DNA of 64,000 nucleotides from Bacteroidota bacterium (GTDB taxonomy: Bacteria > Chlamydiota > Chlamydiia > Chlamydiales > FEN-1388), in assembly GCA_013285825.1 (NCBI GenBank), contig JABDGV010000007.1:1-64000 (forward strand), given 5' to 3'. Below, in pieces: positions 23,952 through 32,700 of this stretch; position 1 is the stretch's first letter; each line of letters opens with the position of its first letter. The position numbers and the translations under genes are program-made. The notes beneath the pieces are model-generated. The model had not been told where the DNA came from. It made no database searches and saw only the letters and a list, made by a program, of their open reading frames with translations.

Positions 23952-25649
23952 ATGGCTATCGACGGCAGTTACGGAAAAAAACCTGATTATGAAGAGATTA
24001 AACAATGGAATACAGAGCTGAGTAAGGCACAGCAGCCTGGAAACTGCTTGATACGTGATGAAAATGGTAAAATTAAAGCGATCAAAATAACAGAATTAAA
24101 AGACCGTCAGATCGCAATAACATTTAATAAACAAGGGGAACTGAATCTGGATACTCCAGAGAAAGTGGAATTAGCGAACCAATTAGAAACGACTGCTGCA
24201 GCAGTCAGATCTAGATATATGCAGGAACATGAAAAATATCTGAAAAATGAACAAAAAATACCCCAACAGCAACAGCATCCGAATATTGAAGATCAACAAC
24301 GCCAGCAACAAGTTATGAGCCAAGTTAGGACACCAAACGTTAGACCCCCGCTAAATGAAGCACAAATACCAAAAAATTTAAACGAACAAATAAACGAACT
24401 TGAAAGTCAAATTAATTACATGAAAGGAGTTCCTTATAATTTCTTGGAGCACCAAATTGCGAGCACAACAGTGGAACTGAACGCGTTGCTAGACAAACTG
24501 CCAGCGAACGAACTCAAAAATCAGATTAACGACGTAAACAGTAAACTGAGTACACCCCACAATAGAAAGGAAGATATTAGGCTTGAGAGAAAGAAGAGTG
24601 AGCTTATGATACGTCTGGAGAAATTAACAGGCCCAGGGAAATCCGGTTTTGAAGGAGAAAATCCGAGGCCACAAACAGAAATACAAAAATTCATGGAACC
24701 AATAAGAGTTCTGCGAAGCGACATTGAATCTATGAAAGATGATCGGAAGCCTACGAACGAAATTGCAAGAAAAGAAGAGCAACTAAAAGAATCACTCGCG
24801 AAACTACCAACTGACCTGAGGGAGAGTCGAATAAAAGAGTTAGATAAAAGACAGGGTCAATTTCTAGAATCAATAAAGGACTCTATGCGCAAAGAAGGGA
24901 GGACTGAGTGGAATGAGAGCGAAGTTGAAGATTACAATGGCGTTTTGAATGAATACAATGAACTGAGAGAGTCTCTTGTATCCTCGCCTAAACTAGAAAC
25001 CCCAAAGACTCAGAAACCCGAAAGACCGCCACTACCAACAATACCGCAGAACCAGAAAACCCAAGAGTTGAAGAAACCAATTGTAGAGGTATCTTCTGGG
25101 GGAGATCTAGGAAAGGCTGAGGCAAAGCTATCGCGTTTAGAGGGGGAACATGAGCAGTTAAAGCAGCAAAGTGATACAGCCGAGAAAAAATTGAGTAATT
25201 TTTTCAATAACCCTAGCGACGCTTTGATAAGAACCATACTTAGTGATTATCCCAGTGATAAAAATACAGATGATATGAAGAAGAAGTTGATTAACGATGA
25301 CCCAGGTCTCAAAAATATTTTTGATAAGAACACAAAGGGTGGGAGAACGGACTGGGTGAACGTGAAAACCCAGATAGATGTAGCCAGTAAAAACTTGACG
25401 CAAGGAAGTGACAAGTGGAGTATCTATAAGTCTGTCTCAGAGCATGCCGACCATTTCGCGAGAAACATGGAGCATTTAAAACCCGGCACAAACGTTGAGG
25501 AAGTCAAAAAAGCTGTTTGGAAGTTTCTTGAGCTGAAAGATCTATATCGTGCGAAGGATACAGAATTAGATGAAGCACGATCTGAGTTTAACAAGCTCAA
25601 ACGTAGTAACACCACTGTCCCACCAAATGTGCGCCCCGTGAAGAAATAA
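23952..25649 (+). CDS. Coiled-coil hypothetical protein, candidate effector
   Basis: 565 residues, very hydrophilic, no signal peptide or membrane segment. Strong ribosome-binding site (AAAGGGAGTGGGG). Segments: a compact N-terminal part (to about 90), a Gln-rich stretch (QQQQHP...QQRQQQ, about 105-125), repeated helical modules with pattern NELESQINYMKG / VLRSDIESMKDD followed by LPxxxLxxxIxxLxxx (at least two degenerate copies, about 150-210 and 250-310), a Pro-rich linker (about 345-385), and a C-terminal coiled coil. It sits between bamA and recR, which are adjacent in Chlamydia, so it is a lineage-specific insertion. A TATATATAC tract about 60 bp upstream may be part of its promoter. Function unknown. 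Confidence 0.65.
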   Translation: MAIDGSYGKKPDYEEIKQWNTELSKAQQPGNCLIRDENGKIKAIKITELKDRQIAITFNKQGELNLDTPEKVELANQLETTAAAVRSRYMQEHEKYLKNEQKIPQQQQHPNIEDQQRQQQVMSQVRTPNVRPPLNEAQIPKNLNEQINELESQINYMKGVPYNFLEHQIASTTVELNALLDKLPANELKNQINDVNSKLSTPHNRKEDIRLERKKSELMIRLEKLTGPGKSGFEGENPRPQTEIQKFMEPIRVLRSDIESMKDDRKPTNEIARKEEQLKESLAKLPTDLRESRIKELDKRQGQFLESIKDSMRKEGRTEWNESEVEDYNGVLNEYNELRESLVSSPKLETPKTQKPERPPLPTIPQNQKTQELKKPIVEVSSGGDLGKAEAKLSRLEGEHEQLKQQSDTAEKKLSNFFNNPSDALIRTILSDYPSDKNTDDMKKKLINDDPGLKNIFDKNTKGGRTDWVNVKTQIDVASKNLTQGSDKWSIYKSVSEHADHFARNMEHLKPGTNVEEVKKAVWKFLELKDLYRAKDTELDEARSEFNKLKRSNTTVPPNVRPVKK

Positions 25650-25662
25650 GTAGCTTGCTTGC

Positions 25663-26259
25663 TTAATACCTCACACGTCCCTCAATCGCCATTCCGAGCG
25701 TTCCGCCATCCACATACTCAAGCGTGCTATGAAGCGGTATCCCAAAGGCAAGGCGGGAAACCTTCACGCCTTTGGACTCAAAGAACTGCTTTAGGTAGCG
25801 AGCAGAGGCCTCCCCTTCAACCGAAGGATCAAAAGCGAGCAGCACTTCTCGAAATGGCTTTTTCGCCATACGCGCATCAAGCGCTTGGATCTTTAACTTT
25901 TCAACGCCGCGCCCATCCATGGGAGATAGAAGCGAGTCGACGATGTGATAGGTCCCTGAAAATCTCCCTGAAGATTCGATAGAAAAGAGATCTTTTAATG
26001 AAGCTACACAGCAGAGAAAGTCCAAATCGCGTAGTGGATCGGAGCAGATAGAGCAAGTCTCTTCTTCTGAAAGAATACCGCATGTTGTGCAAAGCTTAAG
26101 TGAGTTGATATCTTGAAGAATTTGGATCAGATTTTTTCGCTGAGAGTCAGACCAACGGGAAACTATTTCAACTGAATAACGCTCAGCAGTTTTTCGACCG
26201 ACACCTGGGAGCATTGCAATCTGTCTAATTAACGCTTCAAATGCTTTTGGAAATTTCAC
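25663..26259 (-). CDS. recR: Recombination mediator protein RecR
   Basis: 198 residues, standard length. Helix-hairpin-helix MLPGVGRKTAERYS at residues about 17-30, zinc-binding CTTCGILSEEETCSIC (about 57-72), Toprim domain with EVLLAFDPSVEGEASARYL, and a C-terminal GIPLHSTLEYVDGGTLGMAIEGR. RecR helps load RecA at gaps. It faces the coiled-coil gene end to end with a 13-bp gap. Neighbourhood with fabH and bamA matches Chlamydia. Confidence 0.97.
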   Translation of the reverse strand: MKFPKAFEALIRQIAMLPGVGRKTAERYSVEIVSRWSDSQRKNLIQILQDINSLKLCTTCGILSEEETCSICSDPLRDLDFLCCVASLKDLFSIESSGRFSGTYHIVDSLLSPMDGRGVEKLKIQALDARMAKKPFREVLLAFDPSVEGEASARYLKQFFESKGVKVSRLAFGIPLHSTLEYVDGGTLGMAIEGRVRY

Positions 26260-26345
26260 CCGTTCCTCGATAGAAATTGTTCAAATGAAGTATACTATGG
26301 ACTCAATTTATTTGGGATACACATCCTTGTTCAAGGGTTAGAATT

Positions 26346-26459
26346 TGGCAAAAGCAACGCTCAGCAAAAGCAACGCTCAGTCATTCTGTTAAAAAATCGC
26401 ACGCATAGTGTACTATTGGTAAGATTTTTTAACAGACTGACTGAGATGTTGCTGAAGCC
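26346..26459. repeat. Long inverted repeat upstream of fabH, with a 16-bp duplication in one arm
   Basis: TCTGTTAAAAAATC (26385-26398) pairs perfectly with GATTTTTTAACAGA (26423-26436) around a 24-nt loop, and pairing continues outward: AGCAAC.CTCAGTCA with TGACTGAG.TGTTGCT, then TGGC with GCCA. The left arm contains the unit GCAAAAGCAACGCTCA twice (26349-26380), so one copy is a later duplication. Lies in the 232-bp divergent gap between recR and fabH. No promoter hexamers could be assigned with certainty. Confidence 0.65.
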
Positions 26460-26491
26460 AAAGCCAACTCTTGAACAATTATGTGTATATA

Positions 26492-27475
26492 ATGCAAAAA
26501 GCTGTTATTCGAGCAATTGGTTCTTATTTACCGGAGCGGATCCTCACGAATTTCGATCTTGAAAAAATGGTCGATACTTCTGATGAATGGATCGTCACGC
26601 GAACAGGTATTCGAGAACGAAGAATTGCAGCAACCGATGAATTTACTTCAACAATGGGCATAAAGGCCTCTCTTCAAGCGCTAACACGAGCAAATATTTC
26701 GCCAGAAAAAGTCGATCTCATCATTGCCTGCACCATGACTCCCGATTATCTCTGCCCTTCAACTGCAGCCCTCATTCAACAGGGAATTAAAGCTCCAAAT
26801 GCTGCGGCCTTTGATCTTCAAGCTGCCTGCTCAGGTTTTCTCTACGGTTTGGCAACGGCCAAAGCATTTATTGAGAGCGGACAAGCAAAAACGGTTCTTC
26901 TCGTATCGACAGAAAAAAATAGCGCTGTAACAGACTTTACCGATAGAAATACCTGCGTTCTTTTTGGAGATGGGGCATCTTCATGCCTCCTAACCTCTGG
27001 CGGTCCCGGCCTCGTTGTAAATAACGTCTGCTTAGGCTCTGAAGGAGAACTTGGAGAGCTGCTCACAATCCCTGCAGGAGGCTCTAGAATGCCCTGCTCA
27101 AGCAATCCGAAAGATCATATGATTCACATGAACGGACGAGAAATCTTCAAGCATGCTGTCCGCCGAATGGAATCATCTGCCAAAGAGTGTTTAGATGCAG
27201 CTGGCGTCAAGGAAGAAGAAATATCCTGGCTCATCCCCCATCAAGCAAATATCCGAATTATTGAAGCTATGGCTAAACGATTCTCAATTCCTTGGGAACG
27301 AGTTGCCAAAACTATAGAGCACTTTGGAAATACTTCCGCATCAACCATTCCACTAGCTATCGATGAAATCCAAAAAGAACACAAATTCACCCAAGGTGAA
27401 AAACTTCTCCTCGTCGCTTTCGGAGGAGGACTTTCTTGGGGATCATCGCTCCTATCGTATCAAGAGGTCGAATGA
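26492..27475 (+). CDS. fabH: 3-oxoacyl-ACP synthase III (KAS III)
   Basis: 327 residues starting MQKAVIRAIGSYLPE at ATG 26492; the in-frame TTG at 26471 is less likely. Catalytic triad is visible: Cys in DLQAACSGFLYGL (about 113), His in LIPHQANIRIIE (about 251) and Asn in EHFGNTSAST (about 281). It starts fatty-acid chains from acetyl-CoA and malonyl-ACP. Overlaps fabD by 4 bp; operon fabH-fabD-fabG. Confidence 0.97.
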   Translation: MQKAVIRAIGSYLPERILTNFDLEKMVDTSDEWIVTRTGIRERRIAATDEFTSTMGIKASLQALTRANISPEKVDLIIACTMTPDYLCPSTAALIQQGIKAPNAAAFDLQAACSGFLYGLATAKAFIESGQAKTVLLVSTEKNSAVTDFTDRNTCVLFGDGASSCLLTSGGPGLVVNNVCLGSEGELGELLTIPAGGSRMPCSSNPKDHMIHMNGREIFKHAVRRMESSAKECLDAAGVKEEEISWLIPHQANIRIIEAMAKRFSIPWERVAKTIEHFGNTSASTIPLAIDEIQKEHKFTQGEKLLLVAFGGGLSWGSSLLSYQEVE

Positions 27476-28410
27476 AAATAGTGTATCTTTTTCCTGGGCA
27501 AGGCGCTCAGTATGTCGGCATGGGGAAAAGCTTTTATGATACATCTCCAGATACTCGAGAGCTCTTTGAACAGGCCGACGACATTTTAAAATTTCCTTTA
27601 ACAAAGCTAATACTTTCTGGAGATGAGTCTGAGCTTATCCAGACTAAGAACAGCCAGCCTGCAATTTTTGTAACTTCTCTTGCCATACTAAAAGCCCTTG
27701 AAAAGATGTTTGGGCTTACGCCTCCTGCCTTTTGTGCAGGCTTAAGCCTTGGCGAATACAGCGCATTGACAGCAGCAAAAATACTCACCTTTGAAGATGC
27801 CCTTAAAATTGTCGCCACACGAGGCGCTCTCATGCACAAGGCATGTGAAGAGCAAAAAGGGACCATGGCCGTTGTTTTAGGGCTTGATGATGATGCCGTC
27901 CAAGAAGCTGTTGATTCGCTTAATATGCCTGCAGCTATTTTCTGCGCTAACTTCAACTGCCCTGGACAGGTAGTCATCTCTGGAACTTTTCCAGCAATTG
28001 AAAAAGCAAAAGATGTACTGCTGCAAAAGGGTGCAAAAAGGGTGCTTCCCCTCCAAGTCCATGGCGCCTTTCACTCAGGCCTTATGGAGTCCGCAAAAAT
28101 TGGCCTTGAGCCCTATTTGAAGACTCTTCCAATTTCCATTCGTGAGACTAAAGTGGCCATGAACGTCACAGGGCGCTTAGCTGAAAGCAGCGACGAAATC
28201 AGAACGCTTCTCTTCAACCAAGTGACCTCCCCTACTCGATGGGCCAATGGTATTCGCGCAATAGATAAAGAACTTCCCTCTCTCTACTTAGAAATCGGAT
28301 GCGGATCGACGTTGATTGGCATGAATAAGAAAATTGGGGTGTCAGCCCCCTCATTAAACGTTGACAAGACAGATGATCTGTCTAAACTGGAAGAACTCTT
28401 AAAAGGTTGA
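27472..28410 (+). CDS. fabD: Malonyl-CoA:ACP transacylase
   Basis: 312 residues beginning MKIVYLFPGQGAQYVGMG at ATG 27472, which overlaps the fabH stop (ATGA). Active-site Ser is in GLSLGEYSALTAA (about residue 91), oxyanion Gln in FPGQGAQ, and His in VHGAFHSGLM (about 200). It makes malonyl-ACP for FabH and the elongating synthase. fabG follows 7 bp later. Confidence 0.97.
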   Translation: MKIVYLFPGQGAQYVGMGKSFYDTSPDTRELFEQADDILKFPLTKLILSGDESELIQTKNSQPAIFVTSLAILKALEKMFGLTPPAFCAGLSLGEYSALTAAKILTFEDALKIVATRGALMHKACEEQKGTMAVVLGLDDDAVQEAVDSLNMPAAIFCANFNCPGQVVISGTFPAIEKAKDVLLQKGAKRVLPLQVHGAFHSGLMESAKIGLEPYLKTLPISIRETKVAMNVTGRLAESSDEIRTLLFNQVTSPTRWANGIRAIDKELPSLYLEIGCGSTLIGMNKKIGVSAPSLNVDKTDDLSKLEELLKG

Positions 28411-28417
28411 TCTGTAT

Positions 28418-29146
28418 ATGCGTCTTAGAGATAAAGTTGCAGTTGTAACCGGAGCTACCTCCGGAATCGGTAAAGCCATCGCGCTCGCCTTCGCAAAAGA
28501 GGGTGCAATAGTTATTGGTGTTGGCACAAAAGCTGAAAAAGCCGATGCGATTTTAAAAGAGTCTCAACTCTCCAACCTCTCCTTTTTCTTGGGCGATATT
28601 TCCAACAAACAAGATGTAGAAAAGCTTCTTGAAAAGGTGATTGCCGATCACGGTAAAATCGATATCCTCATCAACAATGCAGGCATCACGCGCGACGCGC
28701 TTTTAATGAAGATGAGCGATGAGGACTGGTCTCGCGTCCTCGAAGTCAACCTCACCTCCTGCTTTTACACATGCAGGCAAGCGATCCGCCCGATGATGAA
28801 AGCTCGAGCAGGAGTCATCATCAACATAACCTCTGTCGTTGGAATGATTGGCAATCCTGGCCAGTGCAACTATGCAGCCTCAAAGGCAGGCATGATCGGT
28901 TTTTCAAAAGCGCTTGCAAAAGAGGTTGGATCAAGAGGAATCCGCGTCAACTGTATAGCTCCAGGCTTTATTGAAACAGATATGACCCATGTTTTGGGTG
29001 ATGCCAAGAAAGAGCAGGCAGTTGCTACAATCCCGATGGGCCGTATGGGCCAAGCCAGTGATATAGCATCCGCAGCCCTCTATTTAGCCGCAGACGCAAC
29101 CTATATGACAGGCCAGACACTCGTGCTCGATGGCGGACTCTCGTAA
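28418..29146 (+). CDS. fabG: 3-oxoacyl-ACP reductase
   Basis: 242 residues, short-chain dehydrogenase family. NADPH-binding TGATSGIGKAIA (residues 12-23), NNAG motif in LINNAGITRDALLMKM, catalytic Ser in NITSVVG, YAASKAGM (Tyr and Lys), and C-terminal MTGQTLVLDGGLS. It reduces 3-oxoacyl-ACP in elongation. acpP, adjacent to fabG in Chlamydia, is 9.5 kb away here, with the PEBP and giant-protein genes between them. Confidence 0.97.
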   Translation: MRLRDKVAVVTGATSGIGKAIALAFAKEGAIVIGVGTKAEKADAILKESQLSNLSFFLGDISNKQDVEKLLEKVIADHGKIDILINNAGITRDALLMKMSDEDWSRVLEVNLTSCFYTCRQAIRPMMKARAGVIINITSVVGMIGNPGQCNYAASKAGMIGFSKALAKEVGSRGIRVNCIAPGFIETDMTHVLGDAKKEQAVATIPMGRMGQASDIASAALYLAADATYMTGQTLVLDGGLS

Positions 29147-29149
29147 AAT

Positions 29150-29237
29150 AATTCAACGCAAAGTCGCAAAGATACAAAGACGCAAAGAAGGATAATTAAC
29201 TGCCTTCTCCTTCGCGTCTTAGCGTCTTTGCGTTTAA
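29150..29237. repeat. GCAAAG-type palindromic repeat after fabG
   Basis: Left side AACGCAAAGTCGCAAAGATACAAAG and ACGCAAAGAAGG; right side CCTTCTCCTTCGCGTCTTAG and CGTCTTTGCGTT. The arms pair with short interruptions. Repeats of this wording (tandem CGCAAAG units forming a hairpin) occur in many unrelated bacterial genomes. It fills the space between the convergent fabG and PEBP genes and may serve as a two-way terminator. Confidence 0.65.
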
Positions 29238-29252
29238 TCTTTTAAATCTATT

Positions 29253-29717
29253 TTAGCTTTGTTGTTTTTTGTACAGACCCATTAGCTCTGTCTTTGCCAG
29301 CACATGGCCCTCCATTGCCTCTTCAACATCTTGTTGAGAAGCACCTGACTGTAAGTCAAGAGTTGAATCTAAAGCAAAAAGCTTAAAGAAATAACGATGA
29401 GTGCCGCTTGGAGGGCAAGGACCTCCATACCCATAATTTCCAAAGCTATTTGTTCCCTGAAGGCTTCCATCGGGAAGTTTCTCAATTGTAGGCCGATTCT
29501 CGTGAAATACAAGGGTCGAGGCAGGTATGTTGTACACAAGCCAATGTGTCCAAAGCCTTGGGGCATCGGGATCATCGCAAATGAGTACAAAGCTTTTCGT
29601 GCTAGAAGGTGCATTCTCCCAAGATAGAGGCGGAGAGATATCTTTGCCCTCACAGGTATATTTTGAAGGAATCATTGCCTCTTGCGAAAAGGAGGGGCTT
29701 TTTAACAAAAAATTCAT
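29253..29717 (-). CDS. YbhB/YbcL family PEBP-like protein
   Basis: 155 residues from ATG 29717, chosen because GGTGAGG lies at proper spacing and the length then equals typical YbhB proteins (about 158); the longer opening to 29771 has no ribosome-binding site. Ligand-pocket motifs of phosphatidylethanolamine-binding proteins: CDDPDAPRLWTHWLVYNIP (about 50-68) and YGGPCPPSGTHRYFFKLFALD (about 104-124). The biochemical role of bacterial members is unclear; they resemble Raf kinase inhibitor protein. Chlamydia carries one such gene. Position is between fabG and the giant gene, 73 bp behind the latter's... upstream end is at 29771-29790. Confidence 0.92.
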   Translation of the reverse strand: MNFLLKSPSFSQEAMIPSKYTCEGKDISPPLSWENAPSSTKSFVLICDDPDAPRLWTHWLVYNIPASTLVFHENRPTIEKLPDGSLQGTNSFGNYGYGGPCPPSGTHRYFFKLFALDSTLDLQSGASQQDVEEAMEGHVLAKTELMGLYKKQQS

Positions 29718-29790
29718 AGAAACCTCACCGTAACAAAGTAACCCTAAAGTACAGAACATGGCTAAATACATTTAAAAACCATTTATAATT

Positions 29791-32700
29791 TTAAAACCCA
29801 TTTATAATTTTTCCTGCACGCTTAACAGCTTCCCAAAGAAATTCAAATCCAGTTTTTTCAGCATTGAGACTATCAAACAAGTTTTGCATCTGCAATTCGG
29901 AATAGTTATGCTGTTGCATAAATTGTTGGATATACTCCATCTCTTGACTTGGATTCCAAGCTTGCCCCATAAGCTTAACCAACTCATCAAAACTGCCAAT
30001 AGAAATTTTAGTGGATTCATCAACAACTTTCTCTGTGGCCTTCTGGAAAACTTTTGCAGCATTCTGAGTCAACATGTCTTTAAATTTATCAGCGGTAGAT
30101 GTAACAACATTCTTCGATCGGTCCAAGCAGATCTCCTGAACTTCCTGAACATTGCTCTTCATGAAATCGAACATTTTTCCTTTAAATTGAGATGGCGCTT
30201 CAGAAAGTAATGTAGGAGCATTACCCCCTATCGGTTGTGTGCCAAATGCCGGCTGAGTTCCAGTACCAAGAGAGCTATCACCTACTTTATCGATAAAGGC
30301 TGTGGTTGTAGATACATCAGAAACCATATTCAAGACGCCGCTCGCTGTCCTCGATGTCACTTCGGCTAGAGCAAAACTAAAGCCTAAATTTAAAAGAAGA
30401 GTTGCAGTTGGACGATATTTTTCATCGATGTTGCTCGTAATCTTTTCGATAATAGGGTCAGTAACAATGCCTGTGAGTTTGGAAACAGCTGTACGTGCAA
30501 GAATAAGGCCAATAACAGGGGCAAACCCAGTCGATGCAACTCCGAGAGCCACCGATCCAAGCAGCATGGATTGAATGACCTTTTTACTTATATTTTTTAT
30601 TGTAGCATTTGTTGATTGGATTTCCTTTAAGGACTTTCCCCATAGGGTTTTTGCCGCTTCAAGTTCTTTAATTGTTTCATCGATTTCGTTAGTTGTTTTA
30701 TATCCTTTCAAAAGTTCAACGGCTGTATCAATGAAATCGCACATCTGCTCAAGATTTTCTACATCCGTTGTTGTTACTTCAGCTTTAAGCGTTTTAGCCA
30801 TCGGATGCAGCGCCTGCGCAGTCATAGAAGCTTGAACTTTGGAGCCCTCTACTTGAAACTGGTTCCAAGCGTTAAAGGCAAGGATTTCTTCAAATCCAGC
30901 TTTCTTAAAGTCTGAGACAAAAGCTTTTGATTTAACCTCAAACAAGTCTGCAAAAGATGCCATAAGGGTATCTAAATTAAAAGAGAGCGTCTCATCTTCT
31001 TCAAAGGTTCGAATAATGGGTTTGGTCCCCTCACTCAGCTGTTTGCTGGAATAGTTCACATAGGCATCTACAACTTTTTGAAGCACACGCTTATTTTCAA
31101 GACCGGAGGCCTCCATCAGGCTCTTGGCAAGCTTAAGATCGCCAGATTTGGCCGTATGCTCAATAACACTCTCAATTCCCTTTTTAGCGGATTGTGTAAG
31201 TTCATTGGGTGAATTCTTTACTACTTGGATAAGTTCATTTAATGATTCAAGATCAAAGGTTGAGTCATTCACGGAAATCAGATTTTCAATCTGCTTTTGA
31301 TATTTTTCTTTTGCAACAAAAGATTGAATCGACTTTTCCGTTTGGACTAGTTTCTTATCCATCTTGTTGAGATCATTTAACGACTTGGCGTCAAAAAGCT
31401 TTTGTTCCAAATCATCAATATCTAGGGTAAAAGCAAGATTTACTTTGTATTCAGAGAGCTTTTGTACGCGGGAAGTAATGTCTTTGCTTTTTGCGATATA
31501 GTTTTCTAACTCTACTAAGGATTTATTCAGCTTTTCGACGCCTTCTAGATCAACTTTTTTCTGTTTGACCAAAACATCGCACGAATTTTTAAGTTTCGAA
31601 TAGGTTGTCTTCTCTATTTTATTTTCAAGCTTTGAGAGCCGTTTTGACATCTCACCTACTCGCACAGATTCAAACTCTGAAACCGCCTTTTTAATTTCAG
31701 ATACTTCTTTGAGAAAACGCTCTCCCTCAAAGTTACTTGCTTTTGTAATCCTTTGGTAGAGTTTGTCAGTCTTTGGAACATACTGCATGCAGACTGTCAA
31801 AAACTCATCAGCCGCAACCACTTTTTGCTGCTCAATTTCTTTACGTTCTTGTCGAACGTCTAAGAAAATAGATGCCTTCTCTTTTGATTCTTCAAGGGTT
31901 TTAAGAACGAAGTTGTGAAACTGAGTAGGATTGTTTGAATTGTAGGAGATGATTTTATTATACACTGATTGAAGATCATCTCGAGCTTTGGTATCTGTTG
32001 TATCCAACGAAGGTTTGTTGTCTTTAAGGATATTTTTAATGACATCTTTTTCATTATTAAGCGCCTGAACATTCGCTTCCATCTTCTGAAGCTGAGCGAT
32101 GTCGATATTCATAGCCTCAACTTGCACTAGGTCACTTTCCTTCAATTTTTTGATCGCAGAGGTAAGTAACTGAGCATATACTTTCGAAGGTACATTCGCT
32201 TTTTGCAGATTTACAAGGAGAACACTCTTTTCTTTGTAATATTCTTTTGCATCCTTGATGAGGGTAATTTCTTTTTCAGCATGTACTAGCTGAGCCTGAT
32301 TCTTTGCATTTTTGATATTCTTATCGCACTGCACAATTCGTGCATGAACTCCTTCAGATACATCGGATGAGATATCTAAAAGAACTTTTACAAGATCCTG
32401 TTTCTTTATAAGCAGTTGTACTCGTTCATTAACTGTAGAAAAAACTCCCAGCTCTTTACACGCCTTAGCAGAGAGTAGAGTCCCTAAAAAGATCAGATCA
32501 TCACTAGAAGAAATGAGCTTCTTAATGTTGTCAATTTGCGCCTCATAACCCTTAAACCCATCGTTGATGAGGACTTTTTTAGCATTTACCAAGAGTTGAT
32601 TTGCAGTTTTTTCGCTTCCCGTTACTTTTAGAAGCTCTGTAAGAGAGTTTGAAATGGATTCAAACTGCTCAAGATCCCTCTTCATCTGATTGAGTGCAAC

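Noticed and set aside
25659..25982. Plus-strand open frame over recR
   Set aside because: It is antisense to the well-conserved recR and has no recognisable product.
29718..29771. Signal peptide on the PEBP protein (MYLAMFCTLGLLCYG)
   Set aside because: The longer form needs a start without ribosome-binding site; ATG 29717 has one and gives the normal family length.
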